Positions 20,193 to 32,271 of a stretch of 64,000 nt of DNA are shown piece by piece. The stretch is from Clostridia bacterium (GTDB lineage: Bacteria; Bacillota; Clostridia; Lachnospirales; Cellulosilyticaceae), in NCBI GenBank assembly GCA_029239755.1, contig JARBUI010000009.1, positions 52,775 to 116,774 on the forward strand, given 5' to 3'. The translations under genes were made by a program, and so were the position numbers. Position 1 is the stretch's first letter. Each line of letters begins with the position of its first letter. The notes beneath the pieces are model-generated. The model was not told the origin of the DNA, made no database searches, and saw nothing but the letters and a program-made list of their open reading frames with translations.

Positions 20193-21263
20193 ATGAGAAT
20201 TGTTAGTGTATCTCACTTAAAAGGGTATGAAATCCTTGGAAAGCAGATTTACGATGAAATGGACAGAATTTTACTTAATGCGGGAGTAAAATTGACACCT
20301 TTTTATATTGAAAAGATTAAAGAAATAGGAATTAGTTCTGTCTATATTGATGATGAAATATCAAAAAATATAATCATTGAAGAAAATATCTCTGAAAAGA
20401 CAAGGCAAATGAGTAAACGTGCTGTGAAGGAAATGATTGAAGGATACTGCCGAGAAGGAAAAACTTATGACAGCAGTGTTATGAATTCGGTGAACTCAAT
20501 ACTTGAGGATGTGCTGTCTAGTAAAGATGTTTTGATAAATGTTGCACAAATAAGCGCAAGTGATAAAAACACATATGCACATTCAGTCAATGTCAGTGTA
20601 CTTTCTGCCATAATAGGAACACATATGGGATACAATATGTCAAAGCTTAAAGATCTGGCTACTGGGGCACTGCTGCATGACATTGGTAAGATAAGAATTA
20701 TGAATGATAAGAAGCTTATGGCGGAGTTCAAAACTCAGAATGAACGAGATCAATATATTAAGCTCATGCACCCAAAGGCTGGATATGATTTGTTAGGAGA
20801 GCAGCGGATTTGGAGCGCACATGTAAAAGTAGCAGTACTCATGCATCACGAAAGATGTGACGGCAGCGGGTACCCTATGCAATTAAAAGGTGATGAGATA
20901 AATCAAATGGCAAAGCTAGTATCCATATGTGATGTGTTTGATAATTTGATATCAGATAGAAATAAGGAGGGAAGTAAAACGGTATCAGAAGTTATTGAAT
21001 ATCTGGTGGGAATGAGTAATATTTATTTTGACGTAGAAATGGTGAGAAAATTTACAATGAACATAGCTGCTTTTCCTACAGGAAGCTGCGTTCTTTTAAG
21101 TTCAAATGAAAAGGGCTTAGTCGTAAGCCAAAACAACTCAATGCCAACTAGGCCTAAAGTTAAGGTTATATGTGATAAAGCAGGAAACATACTTTCAGAA
21201 CCTTATGAAATTGACTTATTAAAAGAATTAACTCTTTTTATTGCTAAACCTTGTGAACTTTAA
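20193..21263 (+). CDS. HD-GYP domain protein
   Basis: [10 protein letters not shown] and [12 protein letters not shown] motifs. Confidence 0.9.
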   Translation: MRIVSVSHLKGYEILGKQIYDEMDRILLNAGVKLTPFYIEKIKEIGISSVYIDDEISKNIIIEENISEKTRQMSKRAVKEMIEGYCREGKTYDSSVMNSVNSILEDVLSSKDVLINVAQISASDKNTYAHSVNVSVLSAIIGTHMGYNMSKLKDLATGALLHDIGKIRIMNDKKLMAEFKTQNERDQYIKLMHPKAGYDLLGEQRIWSAHVKVAVLMHHERCDGSGYPMQLKGDEINQMAKLVSICDVFDNLISDRNKEGSKTVSEVIEYLVGMSNIYFDVEMVRKFTMNIAAFPTGSCVLLSSNEKGLVVSQNNSMPTRPKVKVICDKAGNILSEPYEIDLLKELTLFIAKPCEL

Positions 21264-21280
21264 AATTTGGAGGAAACTTT

Positions 21281-24127
21281 ATGAGTGGGAAAGAGAATGG
21301 TATAGATTTTATAAGCCATGATAAGTATCTAAAATTAGTTCATAATACTTTTTTAAGGTTTTTTAATGTAGATAGTATGAACTATCAGACTGAGCTAAAA
21401 AGAACATTAGAAGAAATCGGAAAAATTTTTGATTTAGATAGAATTTTTATTTATTATTTTTCTACAGATCCTACTTTTATGCAAATAGAATCTCAATGGA
21501 ATAAGGAAGGGATAAGACCCAAAAGAGAAACGCAGGAAGAAGAAATAGTTTATGCTCTTCCATGGTTAATGCGTAGTATGAAGAACAATGATTTTATTGC
21601 AATAAATAGTAAGGAAGAACTTCCAGCTGAAGCATTGTTTGAAGCAGATGCTTTTTTTGCTGAGGGAATAAAGGCTTCTCTTACCATTCCATTAAAGGAT
21701 CAAGACAACTTAATTGGCTTTATCGGCTATGAAAGTTTATCTAAGTCTATCATCTGGGAAAAGGAGCAAGTCGAAATATTAAGGGAAGTTTCAATGCTTA
21801 TTTCAACCATAAGAAATCGCATTGTACAGGAAAAAGCCTATCAATCAATCATTAACGGACAAGCTCTGTTACTGAATAACTCTCAATCACAGATTTGGGC
21901 TTTAAGTAATGCTAATTCATATGAAAGTGTTAATGAAGCGCATGCAGCGTTTTTTGGAAAAAGCAAAGGTGATTTAGAATACCAGGATTTATACGATATA
22001 TTTGATATAGACACTGCAAATAAGTTGTCACAAGTTAACTGGGAGCTGTTTGAAAAGAAAGAGCCCGCAGAAAAAGAACTTGAGATTAAAAACTTCCAAG
22101 GTGAAAATAGGCTGCTTCACATTAAGAGCAAGCCTCAGAAGGACGCAACTGGCAACATTAAATACCTTATTTGTACTGCTGAGGATATTACAGAGCAAAG
22201 AAAAGCAGAAACTGAGCTGCACGCGGCAAAAGAGCAGGCAGAATCCGCAAATATTGCAAAAAGTCAGTTCCTTGCCAATATGTCTCATGAAATAAGGACA
22301 CCACTGAATGGTGTATTTGGATTTCTTGAACTATTACAGTCAACTCATTTGTCTTTAGAGCAACAAGAATTTATCCGTGAAGCAAAATCTGCATCAGAGA
22401 TATTATTACATATTATTAGTGACATATTAGATTTTTCAAAAATAGAAGCTAAAAAACTAAAAATGGAAGAGATTAAGTTCAACTTAAGAACGGTTATTGA
22501 AGATGCAGTGCTACTGCTTGCGCCTAAAGCAGCAGAAAAAGGTCTTGAAATTTACACCATGATTAAAACCGGTGTTCCAGAAGAGGTTATTGGAGATCCG
22601 TCAAGGCTTGGACAGATATTAAACAATCTCATAAGTAATGCAGTAAAATTTACTGAGCAAGGTGAGATTTCTGTTACAGTTGATTGTTTAGGGGAAAAGA
22701 AGGGGGCAGCCTCCCTGGGCTTTGAAGTAAAGGATACTGGAATTGGAATTCGCGAGGAGCATATTCATACTATCTTTCAATCCTTTAGCCAGGCAGATGC
22801 TTCTACAACTAGAGAATATGGGGGAACTGGGCTTGGACTTGCCATTTGTAATGAACTCGTAAAAATGATGGGTGGTAAAATCTCAGCTCAAAGTATATAT
22901 GGTGAAGGTTCAACCTTTAAATTTAATATAAAATTAAAGGCAGCAAAAGAAATATCAGAGCACCATTTCATGTTTGAGAAACTTGAAGGTGTTAATGTTT
23001 TGATTGTGGATGATAATGCTAATAATAGAAAAAGTATGAGCGCCTATTTTGAAGAAACTGCTGTTAATGTATTTGAAGCTAAAGATGGAGCTAGTGCCAT
23101 TACTACCATTTTTTCAACTGCGAATACTAAAGACAAAATAAGCATTGCGATTATAGATCATCAAATGCTGGATATGAGTGCTTATGAACTTGCAACGACA
23201 TTAAAAACAGTAGCTTGTGCCAAGGATATTAAGCTCATACTTTTAACCCCTGTAACTCAAAAGGGAGAAGCTAAGATGGCAAAAGAATATGGCTTTTCAT
23301 CTTATTTAGCTAAACCTGTGAGAAAATATGACTTGTTTAACGCTATTGCCCTGGTGTTGGGTCTCACAAAACAAGACAAAGAGCAAAAAGTGATACCTAA
23401 TCATAACGTTAAAGAATTTAAGAATCCATTAAATCCAAGGATTTTATTGGTTGAAGACAATGCCATGAACCGCAAAATAATTATAAGTATGCTCAAAACC
23501 CGAGGCATGACTTGTGATGTGGCGGTAAATGGCAGTGAAGCCTTAAAAGCAGTGGCAGAAAAAGATTATGATGTTGTCTTTATGGATTGCCAGATGCCAG
23601 TAATGGATGGGTATGAATGTACATCTAAAATAAGGCGTCTTGAAGGCGATAAAAAGCATACCACAATTATTGCAATCACAGCTAATGCTATGGAAGGTGA
23701 TTATGCAAAGTGTATTGAAGCTGGAATGGACGATTATATTAGCAAACCTATTCATTTTGACACCATGTTTCATATGATAGAAGCAAATACTAAAGAAAGA
23801 GAGGAGAAGGATACTTATAGCAGCATAATAGATCATAATATTGATAACTTAGTTAAAGACACTGGACTTGATGAAGAGGATGCAAAGGAAATACTTGAAG
23901 AGTATATAAAATGCCTTCCTGATTTACTCTTAGGTATTAAGGATGCTATTTATAATAGAGATTTTAAGAAGTTAGCTGGGCTTGCTCATGAGTTAAAAGG
24001 TTCTTCTGGAAACCTAAGAATTAATGCTCTCTATGAATTAGCAATAGAGTTTGAGGCAGCTGCTAAAAAAGAAAAAATAGATGAGTGTGGCAGGCTGTTT
24101 ATACAAATAAAAGACCTGTGTAAGTAG
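21281..24127 (+). CDS. hybrid sensor histidine kinase (GAF-PAS-HisKA-HATPase-REC-REC-Hpt)
   Basis: [12 protein letters not shown] box; [18 protein letters not shown]; two receiver domains (VLIVDDN, ILLVEDN...[11 protein letters not shown]); Hpt [13 protein letters not shown]. Confidence 0.93.
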   Translation: MSGKENGIDFISHDKYLKLVHNTFLRFFNVDSMNYQTELKRTLEEIGKIFDLDRIFIYYFSTDPTFMQIESQWNKEGIRPKRETQEEEIVYALPWLMRSMKNNDFIAINSKEELPAEALFEADAFFAEGIKASLTIPLKDQDNLIGFIGYESLSKSIIWEKEQVEILREVSMLISTIRNRIVQEKAYQSIINGQALLLNNSQSQIWALSNANSYESVNEAHAAFFGKSKGDLEYQDLYDIFDIDTANKLSQVNWELFEKKEPAEKELEIKNFQGENRLLHIKSKPQKDATGNIKYLICTAEDITEQRKAETELHAAKEQAESANIAKSQFLANMSHEIRTPLNGVFGFLELLQSTHLSLEQQEFIREAKSASEILLHIISDILDFSKIEAKKLKMEEIKFNLRTVIEDAVLLLAPKAAEKGLEIYTMIKTGVPEEVIGDPSRLGQILNNLISNAVKFTEQGEISVTVDCLGEKKGAASLGFEVKDTGIGIREEHIHTIFQSFSQADASTTREYGGTGLGLAICNELVKMMGGKISAQSIYGEGSTFKFNIKLKAAKEISEHHFMFEKLEGVNVLIVDDNANNRKSMSAYFEETAVNVFEAKDGASAITTIFSTANTKDKISIAIIDHQMLDMSAYELATTLKTVACAKDIKLILLTPVTQKGEAKMAKEYGFSSYLAKPVRKYDLFNAIALVLGLTKQDKEQKVIPNHNVKEFKNPLNPRILLVEDNAMNRKIIISMLKTRGMTCDVAVNGSEALKAVAEKDYDVVFMDCQMPVMDGYECTSKIRRLEGDKKHTTIIAITANAMEGDYAKCIEAGMDDYISKPIHFDTMFHMIEANTKEREEKDTYSSIIDHNIDNLVKDTGLDEEDAKEILEEYIKCLPDLLLGIKDAIYNRDFKKLAGLAHELKGSSGNLRINALYELAIEFEAAAKKEKIDECGRLFIQIKDLCK

Positions 24128-24188
24128 GGTATATTTAAAAAGCAGGCATTCAATTTAAAACATGATACATACAAAGGAGATTTAACAA

Positions 24189-24551
24189 ATGAAAAAAGTA
24201 TTAATAGTTGATAACTCATCTTATATGAGAATGTTTGTAAAAAAGATTATTGAAAGAGGAGGGCTCTATAGCATTCTTGAGGCATCAGGTAAGGATGAAG
24301 CAATGGAGCTATTCAAAACTCAGAATCCAAGTATTGTCATTCTGGATTTAAACATGGGTGAAAATACAATGGAGGGTATGGAGGTGCTGACAGACGTCAT
24401 TACAATTAATCCTGAGACAGTTGTAATCATTATATCAGCAGTAGGAGATGAAAATGTAAAAAATGAATGTATAGCACTTGGAGCCAAATGCTATATTAAG
24501 AAACCTATTAATACTGATAGTTTATTAAAGGCACTAGAAGAATATAAATAA
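24189..24551 (+). CDS. CheY-like single-domain response regulator
   Basis: VLIVDNSSYMRMFVKKII...PSIVILDLNMGE...AKCYIKKPI. Confidence 0.9.
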   Translation: MKKVLIVDNSSYMRMFVKKIIERGGLYSILEASGKDEAMELFKTQNPSIVILDLNMGENTMEGMEVLTDVITINPETVVIIISAVGDENVKNECIALGAKCYIKKPINTDSLLKALEEYK

Positions 24552-24575
24552 ATTCATGATTATTCTAAAGAACTT

Positions 24576-24614
24576 TACGATTCCATTAATATAAGGAGTC
24601 GTTATTTTTTTTGT
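24576..24614 (+). terminator. Rho-independent terminator
   Basis: ACGATTCC...GGAGTCGT followed by T8. Confidence 0.7.
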
Positions 24615-24755
24615 GGTATTTATGCTATAACCGATTAAAGCACCTTGTTCATAGAAGAAGAGCCAGTTTTTATGGATACTAATGATTTAAGTTTTAAAGT
24701 CAAAAGTACAAGCATATTATAAAGTAATCATTATGTTTCAATAGAATGCATTTTT

Positions 24756-26183
24756 TTGATGAAAGGTATAAATGGCATGAGAAATATTAAAATAAACCAA
24801 TTTTTTAAAAGCCGAGTTGTAGGGAATATTACAATTTTAACAGCTTCAATTGTACTTGTATATTTACTTATTGCATTATATTTCACTAATCATTACTTTT
24901 TTAATACAGTCATAAATGGAGTAGATGTCTCTTTAAGAGCACATGATGATGCAGAGCGTATTATTAAAAAGACTATTAAAAATTATAAGCTGCAGCTCAT
25001 TGAAAGAAACGGAGAAACAGAAGAAATAACCGGGCAACATATAGGCATGAGATACAATGAAAAAAGTAGTATCTTTAAAGTTTATCGCATGCAGAGTTCA
25101 TTTAAATGGATCAGCTCATTATTAAAGGATCAAAACTATTATGTAGAAGATTTGTTTATTTATAATAAAGATTATCTGGAAAGTAAAATAAACGAACTAA
25201 ATTGTTTAAATAAAGCCATTATAGAACCTCAAAATGTAAGTTTTAAGTATTCAAATGGTTCATATGAAACCGTTGCAGAAGTATATGGTAATAAGATACA
25301 TAAAGATATATTAAATAAAGCTATAGAAAAGAGTCTATTAAAAGGGGAAACAGAATTGGATTTAAATGAAAGTCTTTGTTACTACAATCCAAAGTACACC
25401 TTAAGTTCTGATAAAACGCTCAAAACTAAGCATTTACTCAATAAGTATGTAGGGGCAAAAATTGTCTATGTATTTGGAAATGAAAATGAAATAGTAGATG
25501 AGAGTAGAATAAGCAGGTGGCTTAGTGTTGATGAAGATTTAGAAGTCATCATTGATGAAAAAGCAGTTAGGGAATATGTGCAGGGGCTAAGCCATAAATA
25601 TGATACGGTTGGCATCGTAAGAAAAATTAAAACATCTACAGGTAAAACAGTAGAAGTTAGTGGCGGTTTTTATGGATGGAAAATGAACTGGACTGCTGAG
25701 GCAAAAGTGTTATTAGAGAGTATAAAGCGTGGTGAAGTTCTTAAAAAAGAGCCGCTATATATTCAAAAGGCTGTAGTAAGAGGTAAAGATGACATAGGAG
25801 ATACTTATGTAGAAATTAATATAACAAGGCAGCATTTATGGTTTTATAAAAATGGCAAGCTTATAGCTCAGGGATCTGTAGTAACGGGGAATCCTAATAG
25901 AGGAAATCCCACTAAGGTTGGAGTCTATATGCTTAATTATAAACAGAAAGGATCAACCTTGAGAGGCCATAATTATGAAGCAGAAGTAACTTATTGGATG
26001 CCTTTTAACGGAAATATAGGCATACATGATGCAAGCTGGAGATATGCTTTTGGAGGAGAAATATATAAAAGACGCGGAAGTCATGGGTGTATCAATGCCC
26101 CATTGTATTTAGCTAAAAGAATTTTTGAGAATATTGAAGAGGGAACCCCCGTCATTTGCTATGAAGAAGAGAAAAGGGAATAA
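24756..26183 (+). CDS. L,D-transpeptidase (YkuD) with N-terminal TM and PG-binding-type region
   Basis: VEINITRQHLWFYKNGKLI...IGIHDASWR...RGSHGCINAPLYLA catalytic motif. Confidence 0.9.
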   Translation: MMKGINGMRNIKINQFFKSRVVGNITILTASIVLVYLLIALYFTNHYFFNTVINGVDVSLRAHDDAERIIKKTIKNYKLQLIERNGETEEITGQHIGMRYNEKSSIFKVYRMQSSFKWISSLLKDQNYYVEDLFIYNKDYLESKINELNCLNKAIIEPQNVSFKYSNGSYETVAEVYGNKIHKDILNKAIEKSLLKGETELDLNESLCYYNPKYTLSSDKTLKTKHLLNKYVGAKIVYVFGNENEIVDESRISRWLSVDEDLEVIIDEKAVREYVQGLSHKYDTVGIVRKIKTSTGKTVEVSGGFYGWKMNWTAEAKVLLESIKRGEVLKKEPLYIQKAVVRGKDDIGDTYVEINITRQHLWFYKNGKLIAQGSVVTGNPNRGNPTKVGVYMLNYKQKGSTLRGHNYEAEVTYWMPFNGNIGIHDASWRYAFGGEIYKRRGSHGCINAPLYLAKRIFENIEEGTPVICYEEEKRE

Positions 26184-26265
26184 ATCAAATGAGCAGAAAA
26201 AGTAAAATATTTACATATTGGTGAATGTGTGATATGTTTTGAATAAAAGAGCAGGTGGTGGTTAA

Positions 26266-27546
26266 ATGTCTCATATAGTAGGAAAGTCTGCCTATAAAAG
26301 TTTAGAAGAGAGATTAAATAGATTCCCGCAGGGGGCACCTCCCTCAGAAATTTTATATAAGATTCTCAGCTTATTGTTCAGTGAAAAAGAGGCAGCTTAT
26401 GTTGCATTGCTGCCTATCAAACCTTTTACAATCAAAACAGCGAGCCATATATGGAAAACAAGTGAAGCTGAGACACGTAAAATATTAGATGAACTGGCAA
26501 GTAGGGCCATCCTTCTGGATATGAACCATGATGGGATCCAAAAGTATGTGCTGCCACCGCCTATGGCGGGGTTTTTTGAGTTTTCAATGATGCGGACAAG
26601 ACATGATATTGACCAAAAACTTCTTGCCGAACTGTACTATCAGTATTTAAATGTTGAGGAAGACTTTGTAAAGCAGCTGTTTCTTGGCACAGAAACAAGA
26701 CTTGGAAGAGTATTTGTACAAGAAGAGGTATTAACTAAGGATAATGAAGTGCATATTTTAGATTTTGAAAGGGCTAGTCATATTATCAAGCAAGCAGAGG
26801 ATATAGGGATTAGTACATGTTATTGCAGACATAAGATGCATCATGTAGGCAAGGCCTGCGGGGCCCCTATGGACATATGTATGACTTTTAACAGTACGGC
26901 CTCGTCTTTGGTAAAACATAACCATGCGAGAAGGGTAGAAGCTTCTGAATGTCTCGAACTTTTACATCAGGCCTATGAGGATAATCTCGTACAGTGTGGT
27001 GAAAATGTCAGAGAGGGCGTCACATTTATTTGTAACTGCTGTGGCTGCTGCTGTGAAGCTATGATTGCAGCAAAGAAGTTTGGCATGCTGCATCCTGTGC
27101 AAACGACAGGATATATCCCAGATATTAACCATGATAACTGCAGTAAATGTGGTAAATGTCTTAAAGTTTGTCCTATTGGGGCTATTGATTTTGAAGTGCA
27201 GGATGACGCAAAAGGGAAGAAAGAGAAAAAGGTTAAAATTAATGAAGAGATATGTTTAGGATGTGGTGTTTGTGCAAGAGCCTGCCTTCAAAGAAGCATA
27301 CTTTTAAAGCGCCGCGAACAAAAAATCATTACCCCTGTTAATTCAGTCCATAGACTTGTACTAATGGCCATAGAAAAAGGACAATTACAAGATTTAATTT
27401 TTGATAATCAAGCTTTTGGGAGCCATAGGGCCATGGCAGCTGTTTTATCTGCTATATTAAAAATGCCGCCTATTAAGCAATCTATGGCAAGCAAACAAAT
27501 GAAATCCGTTTATCTTGAAAAATTAATAAGTAAAGCTAAAGTATAA
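26266..27546 (+). CDS. 4Fe-4S ferredoxin-domain protein
   Basis: CSKCGKCLKVCP and CLGCGVCARAC clusters plus CNCCGCCCEAM. Confidence 0.85.
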   Translation: MSHIVGKSAYKSLEERLNRFPQGAPPSEILYKILSLLFSEKEAAYVALLPIKPFTIKTASHIWKTSEAETRKILDELASRAILLDMNHDGIQKYVLPPPMAGFFEFSMMRTRHDIDQKLLAELYYQYLNVEEDFVKQLFLGTETRLGRVFVQEEVLTKDNEVHILDFERASHIIKQAEDIGISTCYCRHKMHHVGKACGAPMDICMTFNSTASSLVKHNHARRVEASECLELLHQAYEDNLVQCGENVREGVTFICNCCGCCCEAMIAAKKFGMLHPVQTTGYIPDINHDNCSKCGKCLKVCPIGAIDFEVQDDAKGKKEKKVKINEEICLGCGVCARACLQRSILLKRREQKIITPVNSVHRLVLMAIEKGQLQDLIFDNQAFGSHRAMAAVLSAILKMPPIKQSMASKQMKSVYLEKLISKAKV

Positions 27547-27769
27547 TGGCCTAAGAAATTCGAAGCAGCTTTCTATGATGAAATTTAATGACCATAGAAA
27601 GTTGTTTTATTTTTGTCAATCAAATTGACTTCAATTAATAAACTATTTATACTTATGTTAAAAGTATTAATTTATCAATTAATGCCGATTTAAGTAAATA
27701 ATTGAATTTGAAAAATAAGAAACATATAGTTGATAAACGTTATATGTTTTAACTGAGAAGGTGTTAGAC

Positions 27770-28870
27770 ATGAATTATAAAATAGGAAAAAGCTCTAAAA
27801 GCGATTTACAGCAAGCAGTATCAGAGGCTACAGCGGAGTTTATATCGCCTAAACTGATATTATTTTTTTCAGATGTTGAACATTTTGAAAAGTATAGTGA
27901 AGCAATAAAGAATAAGTTTAGTCATAGTATTATTATTGGATCTAGCTCCTTTGCAGGCTTTTGTAAAGATGGAGCTTATAAATCAGCACTTCTTGCAATG
28001 GGTATTGAAGAGGGTATCGAATGTTATGCAGATGTATTAGAAGAAGTGGATAGATATCCGCTAAAATATATTGACCGCATCAATAAATGTGTAGATAAGT
28101 TTCGTGATACCACTAATACGGTGTGCTTTGAGATTTCTTCAGCTTTAATAAGCTGTGAAGAGTTAGTTTTATCTACATTAAATTCTGTACTTGCAAAAAA
28201 GAATATTCCGTTATTTGGAGGATCAGCAGGTGATCATGGCAGAGCAGAAAAGACAATGCTTTCTTTTAATGGCAAAGTATACAGCAATGCATGTGCTTTT
28301 GTAATCATTAAAAACTTGGGTGGGAAGATTAGGTTATACAGAGAAAATATCTATAAACCTACTCAGCATTATTTTACAGCGACAAAAGTAGATGTAAGAA
28401 ATCGTATCGTATATGAATACAATAACAGGCCAGCTGCAAAAGTAGTAGCGGAAGCTTTAAATACTACTGTTGAAGGGCTTCCACGTTATTTAGATAGTTA
28501 TCCTCTGGGAAGGATTATTGGCAGTGATATGTATATTACTGCAAACCAGATGGTTACTCAAAATAGTGGGATGTCCTATCATGCACGGGTATACAATAAC
28601 TCACAAATGGTTCTTTTAGAACCTGATGATTATAAGAGTGTTATTCATAAAACAATAGAGCAAGTAAAAAAGGAAGTGCCAAAACCGTCACTCGCTATTA
28701 TGATAAACTGTTTAGCACGATCTATACTTTTTGAAAAAGATGGCTATTTAAATGAATTTGCTAAAGAGATGGGTACTGCCTTAGGAAACTACATTGGGTT
28801 TGCAGGCTATGGAGAACAGCTTAATCAGCAACATTTTAATCAGACCATGGTTCTTGCTGTATTTGAGTAG
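27770..28870 (+). CDS. FIST domain signal-transduction protein
   Basis: FIST_N-like LFFSDVEHFEKYSEAIKNKFSHSIIIGSSSFAGF, NIPLFGGSAGDHG, FIST_C tail with FAGYGEQ. ORF table uses an upstream GTG at 27761; ATG 27770 better placed after AGAAGG. Confidence 0.85.
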   Translation: MNYKIGKSSKSDLQQAVSEATAEFISPKLILFFSDVEHFEKYSEAIKNKFSHSIIIGSSSFAGFCKDGAYKSALLAMGIEEGIECYADVLEEVDRYPLKYIDRINKCVDKFRDTTNTVCFEISSALISCEELVLSTLNSVLAKKNIPLFGGSAGDHGRAEKTMLSFNGKVYSNACAFVIIKNLGGKIRLYRENIYKPTQHYFTATKVDVRNRIVYEYNNRPAAKVVAEALNTTVEGLPRYLDSYPLGRIIGSDMYITANQMVTQNSGMSYHARVYNNSQMVLLEPDDYKSVIHKTIEQVKKEVPKPSLAIMINCLARSILFEKDGYLNEFAKEMGTALGNYIGFAGYGEQLNQQHFNQTMVLAVFE

Positions 28871-28884
28871 ATGAGGGGTAAAAT

Positions 28885-29868
28885 ATGAAATGGCTTAAAT
28901 TAAACAAAAATAAAGATAGAAATTTAAATGAAGAAATGGCTTTGAAAATAGAACAAAATGAAAAGCTGGACCCGGAAAAGAGCTTTAATTATGATAAACA
29001 TATGTACTATGGCGTTTTACATATAGAAGAAAAGCTTGAGGAGTTTATGGATGAAGAGGTTAAAGTTACCCAGTCTGTTCAAGATATTCAAAAAACCTAT
29101 TCTCAGCTTAATAACATACAAGAGATGCTTAACAATCTAGATGCAAATTTCAATGATTTTAGTCAATATGCAAATAAGATTGATGGGGTTATGGACCGCT
29201 CTGATGCTGCAGTCAAACAAGCAGATGATAAGATGGGCACATTAGCCCATAAGCTTGATGGCACCTGCACTCAGCTTGATTTATTTAGAGAAAAATTTTA
29301 TACATTAGAGAATAATTTTAAAAATATCGAAGAAATGTCAAGCAGTATAACGAGTATAGCAAAGAGTACTAATCTTTTGGCACTAAATGCCTCGATTGAG
29401 GCTGCAAGAGCAGGAGAAGCCGGCAGAGGATTTGCCGTAGTAGCTGAGGAAATAAGAAAACTGTCATCTTCAACAACAAACCTCGTAAGTGGGATTGATG
29501 AAAGCGTCAGAACATTATATGGAAGTATAGATTCCCTAAGAGAAGAAATTGAAAAGACAAAATCGATCATACAGGATAATTTTGAGTATGCACAAAATGT
29601 CCAAAAAGATTTTAAACAAGTGACTAATTGTACGGATGAAGTAAAAGATTTTAGTAAACAAATAGTTACAGGAATTGAAAGGACAAGCGGAGAAATTAAT
29701 GGGGCAGCAACAGGAGTTGGTTCTATTGCCGAACTTGTAGCTTCTTTAGGAAACAAGTTAGAGAAATTAAATTTAAGGATGAGTAAAAGATCGAGTATCA
29801 TTTCTACCATCACCGACTTTTTGCAGCAGATTGAGAATATGTTATTTGACTCTATGAATAAGAAATAA
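28885..29868 (+). CDS. cytoplasmic methyl-accepting chemotaxis protein
   Basis: [31 protein letters not shown] signature; no transmembrane segment. Confidence 0.92.
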   Translation: MKWLKLNKNKDRNLNEEMALKIEQNEKLDPEKSFNYDKHMYYGVLHIEEKLEEFMDEEVKVTQSVQDIQKTYSQLNNIQEMLNNLDANFNDFSQYANKIDGVMDRSDAAVKQADDKMGTLAHKLDGTCTQLDLFREKFYTLENNFKNIEEMSSSITSIAKSTNLLALNASIEAARAGEAGRGFAVVAEEIRKLSSSTTNLVSGIDESVRTLYGSIDSLREEIEKTKSIIQDNFEYAQNVQKDFKQVTNCTDEVKDFSKQIVTGIERTSGEINGAATGVGSIAELVASLGNKLEKLNLRMSKRSSIISTITDFLQQIENMLFDSMNKK

Positions 29869-29909
29869 GAGTGTATTTAAATGGTCAGCAAATGAATATT
29901 AGTCTTTAA

Positions 29910-29948
29910 AAGAACGATCCATTAATTAGTGTAATGGATCGTTTTATG
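29910..29948 (+). terminator. Rho-independent terminator
   Basis: ACGATCCATTA...TAATGGATCGT-TTTA. Confidence 0.7.
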
Positions 29949-29958
29949 GAGGTGTCAG

Positions 29959-30612
29959 ATGAATAAACTTAATAAAGTGGTTGTTAGAAAACATTTTTCA
30001 CTTGGAGAAGAAATTGCGCATTCAGTTGCCCATGGAATTGGCCTATTATTAGGAATTGCTGCTTTAATTTTATTGGTCATAAAGGGGGAGAGGAATAATC
30101 ATACCCTATATTCAGTTAGTATGATTATTTATTCTGTCTCACTTATCGTGCTTTATGCTAATTCCATGTTTTATCATGCATTTCCAGAGGGAAAGGTGAA
30201 AAATATATTTGAACGCATGGATCATTCTTCAGTGTATTTATTGATTGCGGGAACTTATACGCCTTTTTGCTTGCTGGCAATTGGTGGTCCTATGGGCCTC
30301 GTGATTTGCAGTATACAATGGGGGCTCGCCATACTTGGCGTTGTCATTAAAACAATGTACATTGAAAAATTTGTTAAAATACATGTTCTTATATACCTAT
30401 TCATGGGATGGACGATTGTTTTTTTTGCAGGAAGCCTCTTTACAGCAGTGTCTCTAGTAGGCTTTGTATTATTACTTGCAGGGGGCTTATGTTATAGTAT
30501 CGGTGTTTTGTTTTTTGTATTTGATTGGTTCAAATATCATCATTTTATATGGCATCTCTTTGTGCTCGCTGGAAGCATACTACACTTTTTTTCAATATAT
30601 ATTTATATATGA
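29959..30612 (+). CDS. hemolysin III (PAQR/YqfA-type) family membrane protein
   Basis: FSLGEEIAHSVAHGIGLLLGI; SMFYHAF; MDHSSVYLLIAGTYTPF. Confidence 0.92.
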   Translation: MNKLNKVVVRKHFSLGEEIAHSVAHGIGLLLGIAALILLVIKGERNNHTLYSVSMIIYSVSLIVLYANSMFYHAFPEGKVKNIFERMDHSSVYLLIAGTYTPFCLLAIGGPMGLVICSIQWGLAILGVVIKTMYIEKFVKIHVLIYLFMGWTIVFFAGSLFTAVSLVGFVLLLAGGLCYSIGVLFFVFDWFKYHHFIWHLFVLAGSILHFFSIYIYI

Positions 30613-30629
30613 TTAGATAAACATTTCTC

Positions 30630-31256
30630 TTAACGTTTAACTCCGGAAGCAGCAAAAATGCTTATACTAGCTTTTGTGTCCCCAGTACATGATGCGGCGC
30701 AGCAGTTTTCGCTTATACAGTCAATCTGAATATCTTTTAAGCCGCTTAAATCGAACCACTGCCTTATTTTATCTCGCTCAAATCCCATCCAGCGGTCTTG
30801 ATGCTCTTCTTTGAGAAACCCAAAACTATGTTCATCCAGGTCTGTAATAATTAGTTTGCCGCCGGGTTTTAGAATCCTTGCCATTTCCTGTATGGCTTTA
30901 AGAGGAGACTCAACATGGTGTAAATACATATTAGCAAAAACATAATCTACAATGTTATCAGATACAGGTAAGTGATCCGAATCACCTAAAAGGCAATCGA
31001 CATTTGGATGGTGATTTAATTTTTTGCTTAACTCATCAAGCATTGCTGCAGATTGATCAATAGCTATGACTTTAGCCCCATGTGCAAGTAATCCTTCAGT
31101 GATGAAACCAGTTCCAGCGCCAATATCTGCTACAAGTGTTTCTGGCTGAATTTTAGCTAGAGTAAATGCTTTTTCACGTACCCCTTCGGAAAAGAAAGTT
31201 TGTCTCATGTTGTCCCACTCAGGGGCTACCTCTTCAAAATAATCTTTACTGCTCAT
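30630..31256 (-). CDS. class I SAM-dependent methyltransferase
   Basis: VADIGAGTGFITEGLLAHGAKVIAIDQS. Confidence 0.92.
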   Translation of the reverse strand: MSSKDYFEEVAPEWDNMRQTFFSEGVREKAFTLAKIQPETLVADIGAGTGFITEGLLAHGAKVIAIDQSAAMLDELSKKLNHHPNVDCLLGDSDHLPVSDNIVDYVFANMYLHHVESPLKAIQEMARILKPGGKLIITDLDEHSFGFLKEEHQDRWMGFERDKIRQWFDLSGLKDIQIDCISENCCAASCTGDTKASISIFAASGVKR

Positions 31257-31383
31257 ACGATCCCTCCATTTAAATATATTTAATGTTGCCTATTCTTTAA
31301 ACAAATTGTATCATGAAATAAATAACGCTGCAGACGATAGTTTCGATTGGATTAATCGTTTTTTTAGATAGGAGATAATAAAG

Positions 31384-32271
31384 ATGGAATTACAACAGTT
31401 AAAAACATTTTGCACCGTTGCTAAAACCAAAAGCTTTACCCGAACTTCAGAAATACTTGACTATGCACAGTCAAGTATCAGTGCCCAAATACGTTTGCTT
31501 GAGGAAGAGTTGCAAGTTAAACTTTTCGAGAGAATGGGAAGAAGCGTTTTTTTAACCACTGCTGGAGAGAAGTTTCTAAGTTATGCAGAAAATATGTTAA
31601 AGCTGGCTGAGGAAGCAAAGGAAATTGTAGGCGGCGCAGATACTCCTAAAGGAACTTTAACCATTGGAGCCCCAGAGTCCATCTGCACTTATCGCCTTCC
31701 GGAAGTCCTTCGGCAATATCAGAAACGCTATCCGGAAGTGGAAATTATTTTAAAACTAGGACTTTGCTCTGAACTCTATACCTGGGTTCGGCACAATATA
31801 GTGGATATAGCCGTTTTGATGGAGAATGAAATAATAGATAAGGATTTAGTCACTGAGACTTTAAAGCCGGAATCAATGGTGCTTGTTGCAAGTGCAAACC
31901 ATTCTTTAGTATATAAAGAACACGTTAAGCCAGAGGATTTGCAAGGTGAACAGCTCATCCTTATTGAAAAAGATGCGTGTTATAGATGTGCTTTTGAAGC
32001 ACAGTTAGCAGCAGCAGGAGTTAAGACAAAGCCAACTATAGAAATAGGCAGTATTGAGGCGATAAAAAAGTTCGTAATAAGTGGGATAGGGATTTCGCTT
32101 TTGCCGCAGATGGCAGTTGAAGAGGAGATAGCTTCAGGCGTTATGAGCAGATTAGAGTGGAGTGATCGGAATTTTGGAATATTAACACGTATGATATATC
32201 ATAAAGATAAGTGGCTTTCACCAGCAATCAAAGCATTTATTGAATTATCTCGAGAGATTATTAGAATGTAA
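31384..32271 (+). CDS. LysR family transcriptional regulator
   Basis: MELQQLKTFCTVAKTKSFTRTSEILDYAQSSISAQIRLLEEELQVKLFER. Confidence 0.95.
   Translation: MELQQLKTFCTVAKTKSFTRTSEILDYAQSSISAQIRLLEEELQVKLFERMGRSVFLTTAGEKFLSYAENMLKLAEEAKEIVGGADTPKGTLTIGAPESICTYRLPEVLRQYQKRYPEVEIILKLGLCSELYTWVRHNIVDIAVLMENEIIDKDLVTETLKPESMVLVASANHSLVYKEHVKPEDLQGEQLILIEKDACYRCAFEAQLAAAGVKTKPTIEIGSIEAIKKFVISGIGISLLPQMAVEEEIASGVMSRLEWSDRNFGILTRMIYHKDKWLSPAIKAFIELSREIIRM

Noticed and set aside
29298-29813. 171-aa minus-strand ORF
   Set aside because: Antisense shadow of the MCP coding region; low-complexity translation.
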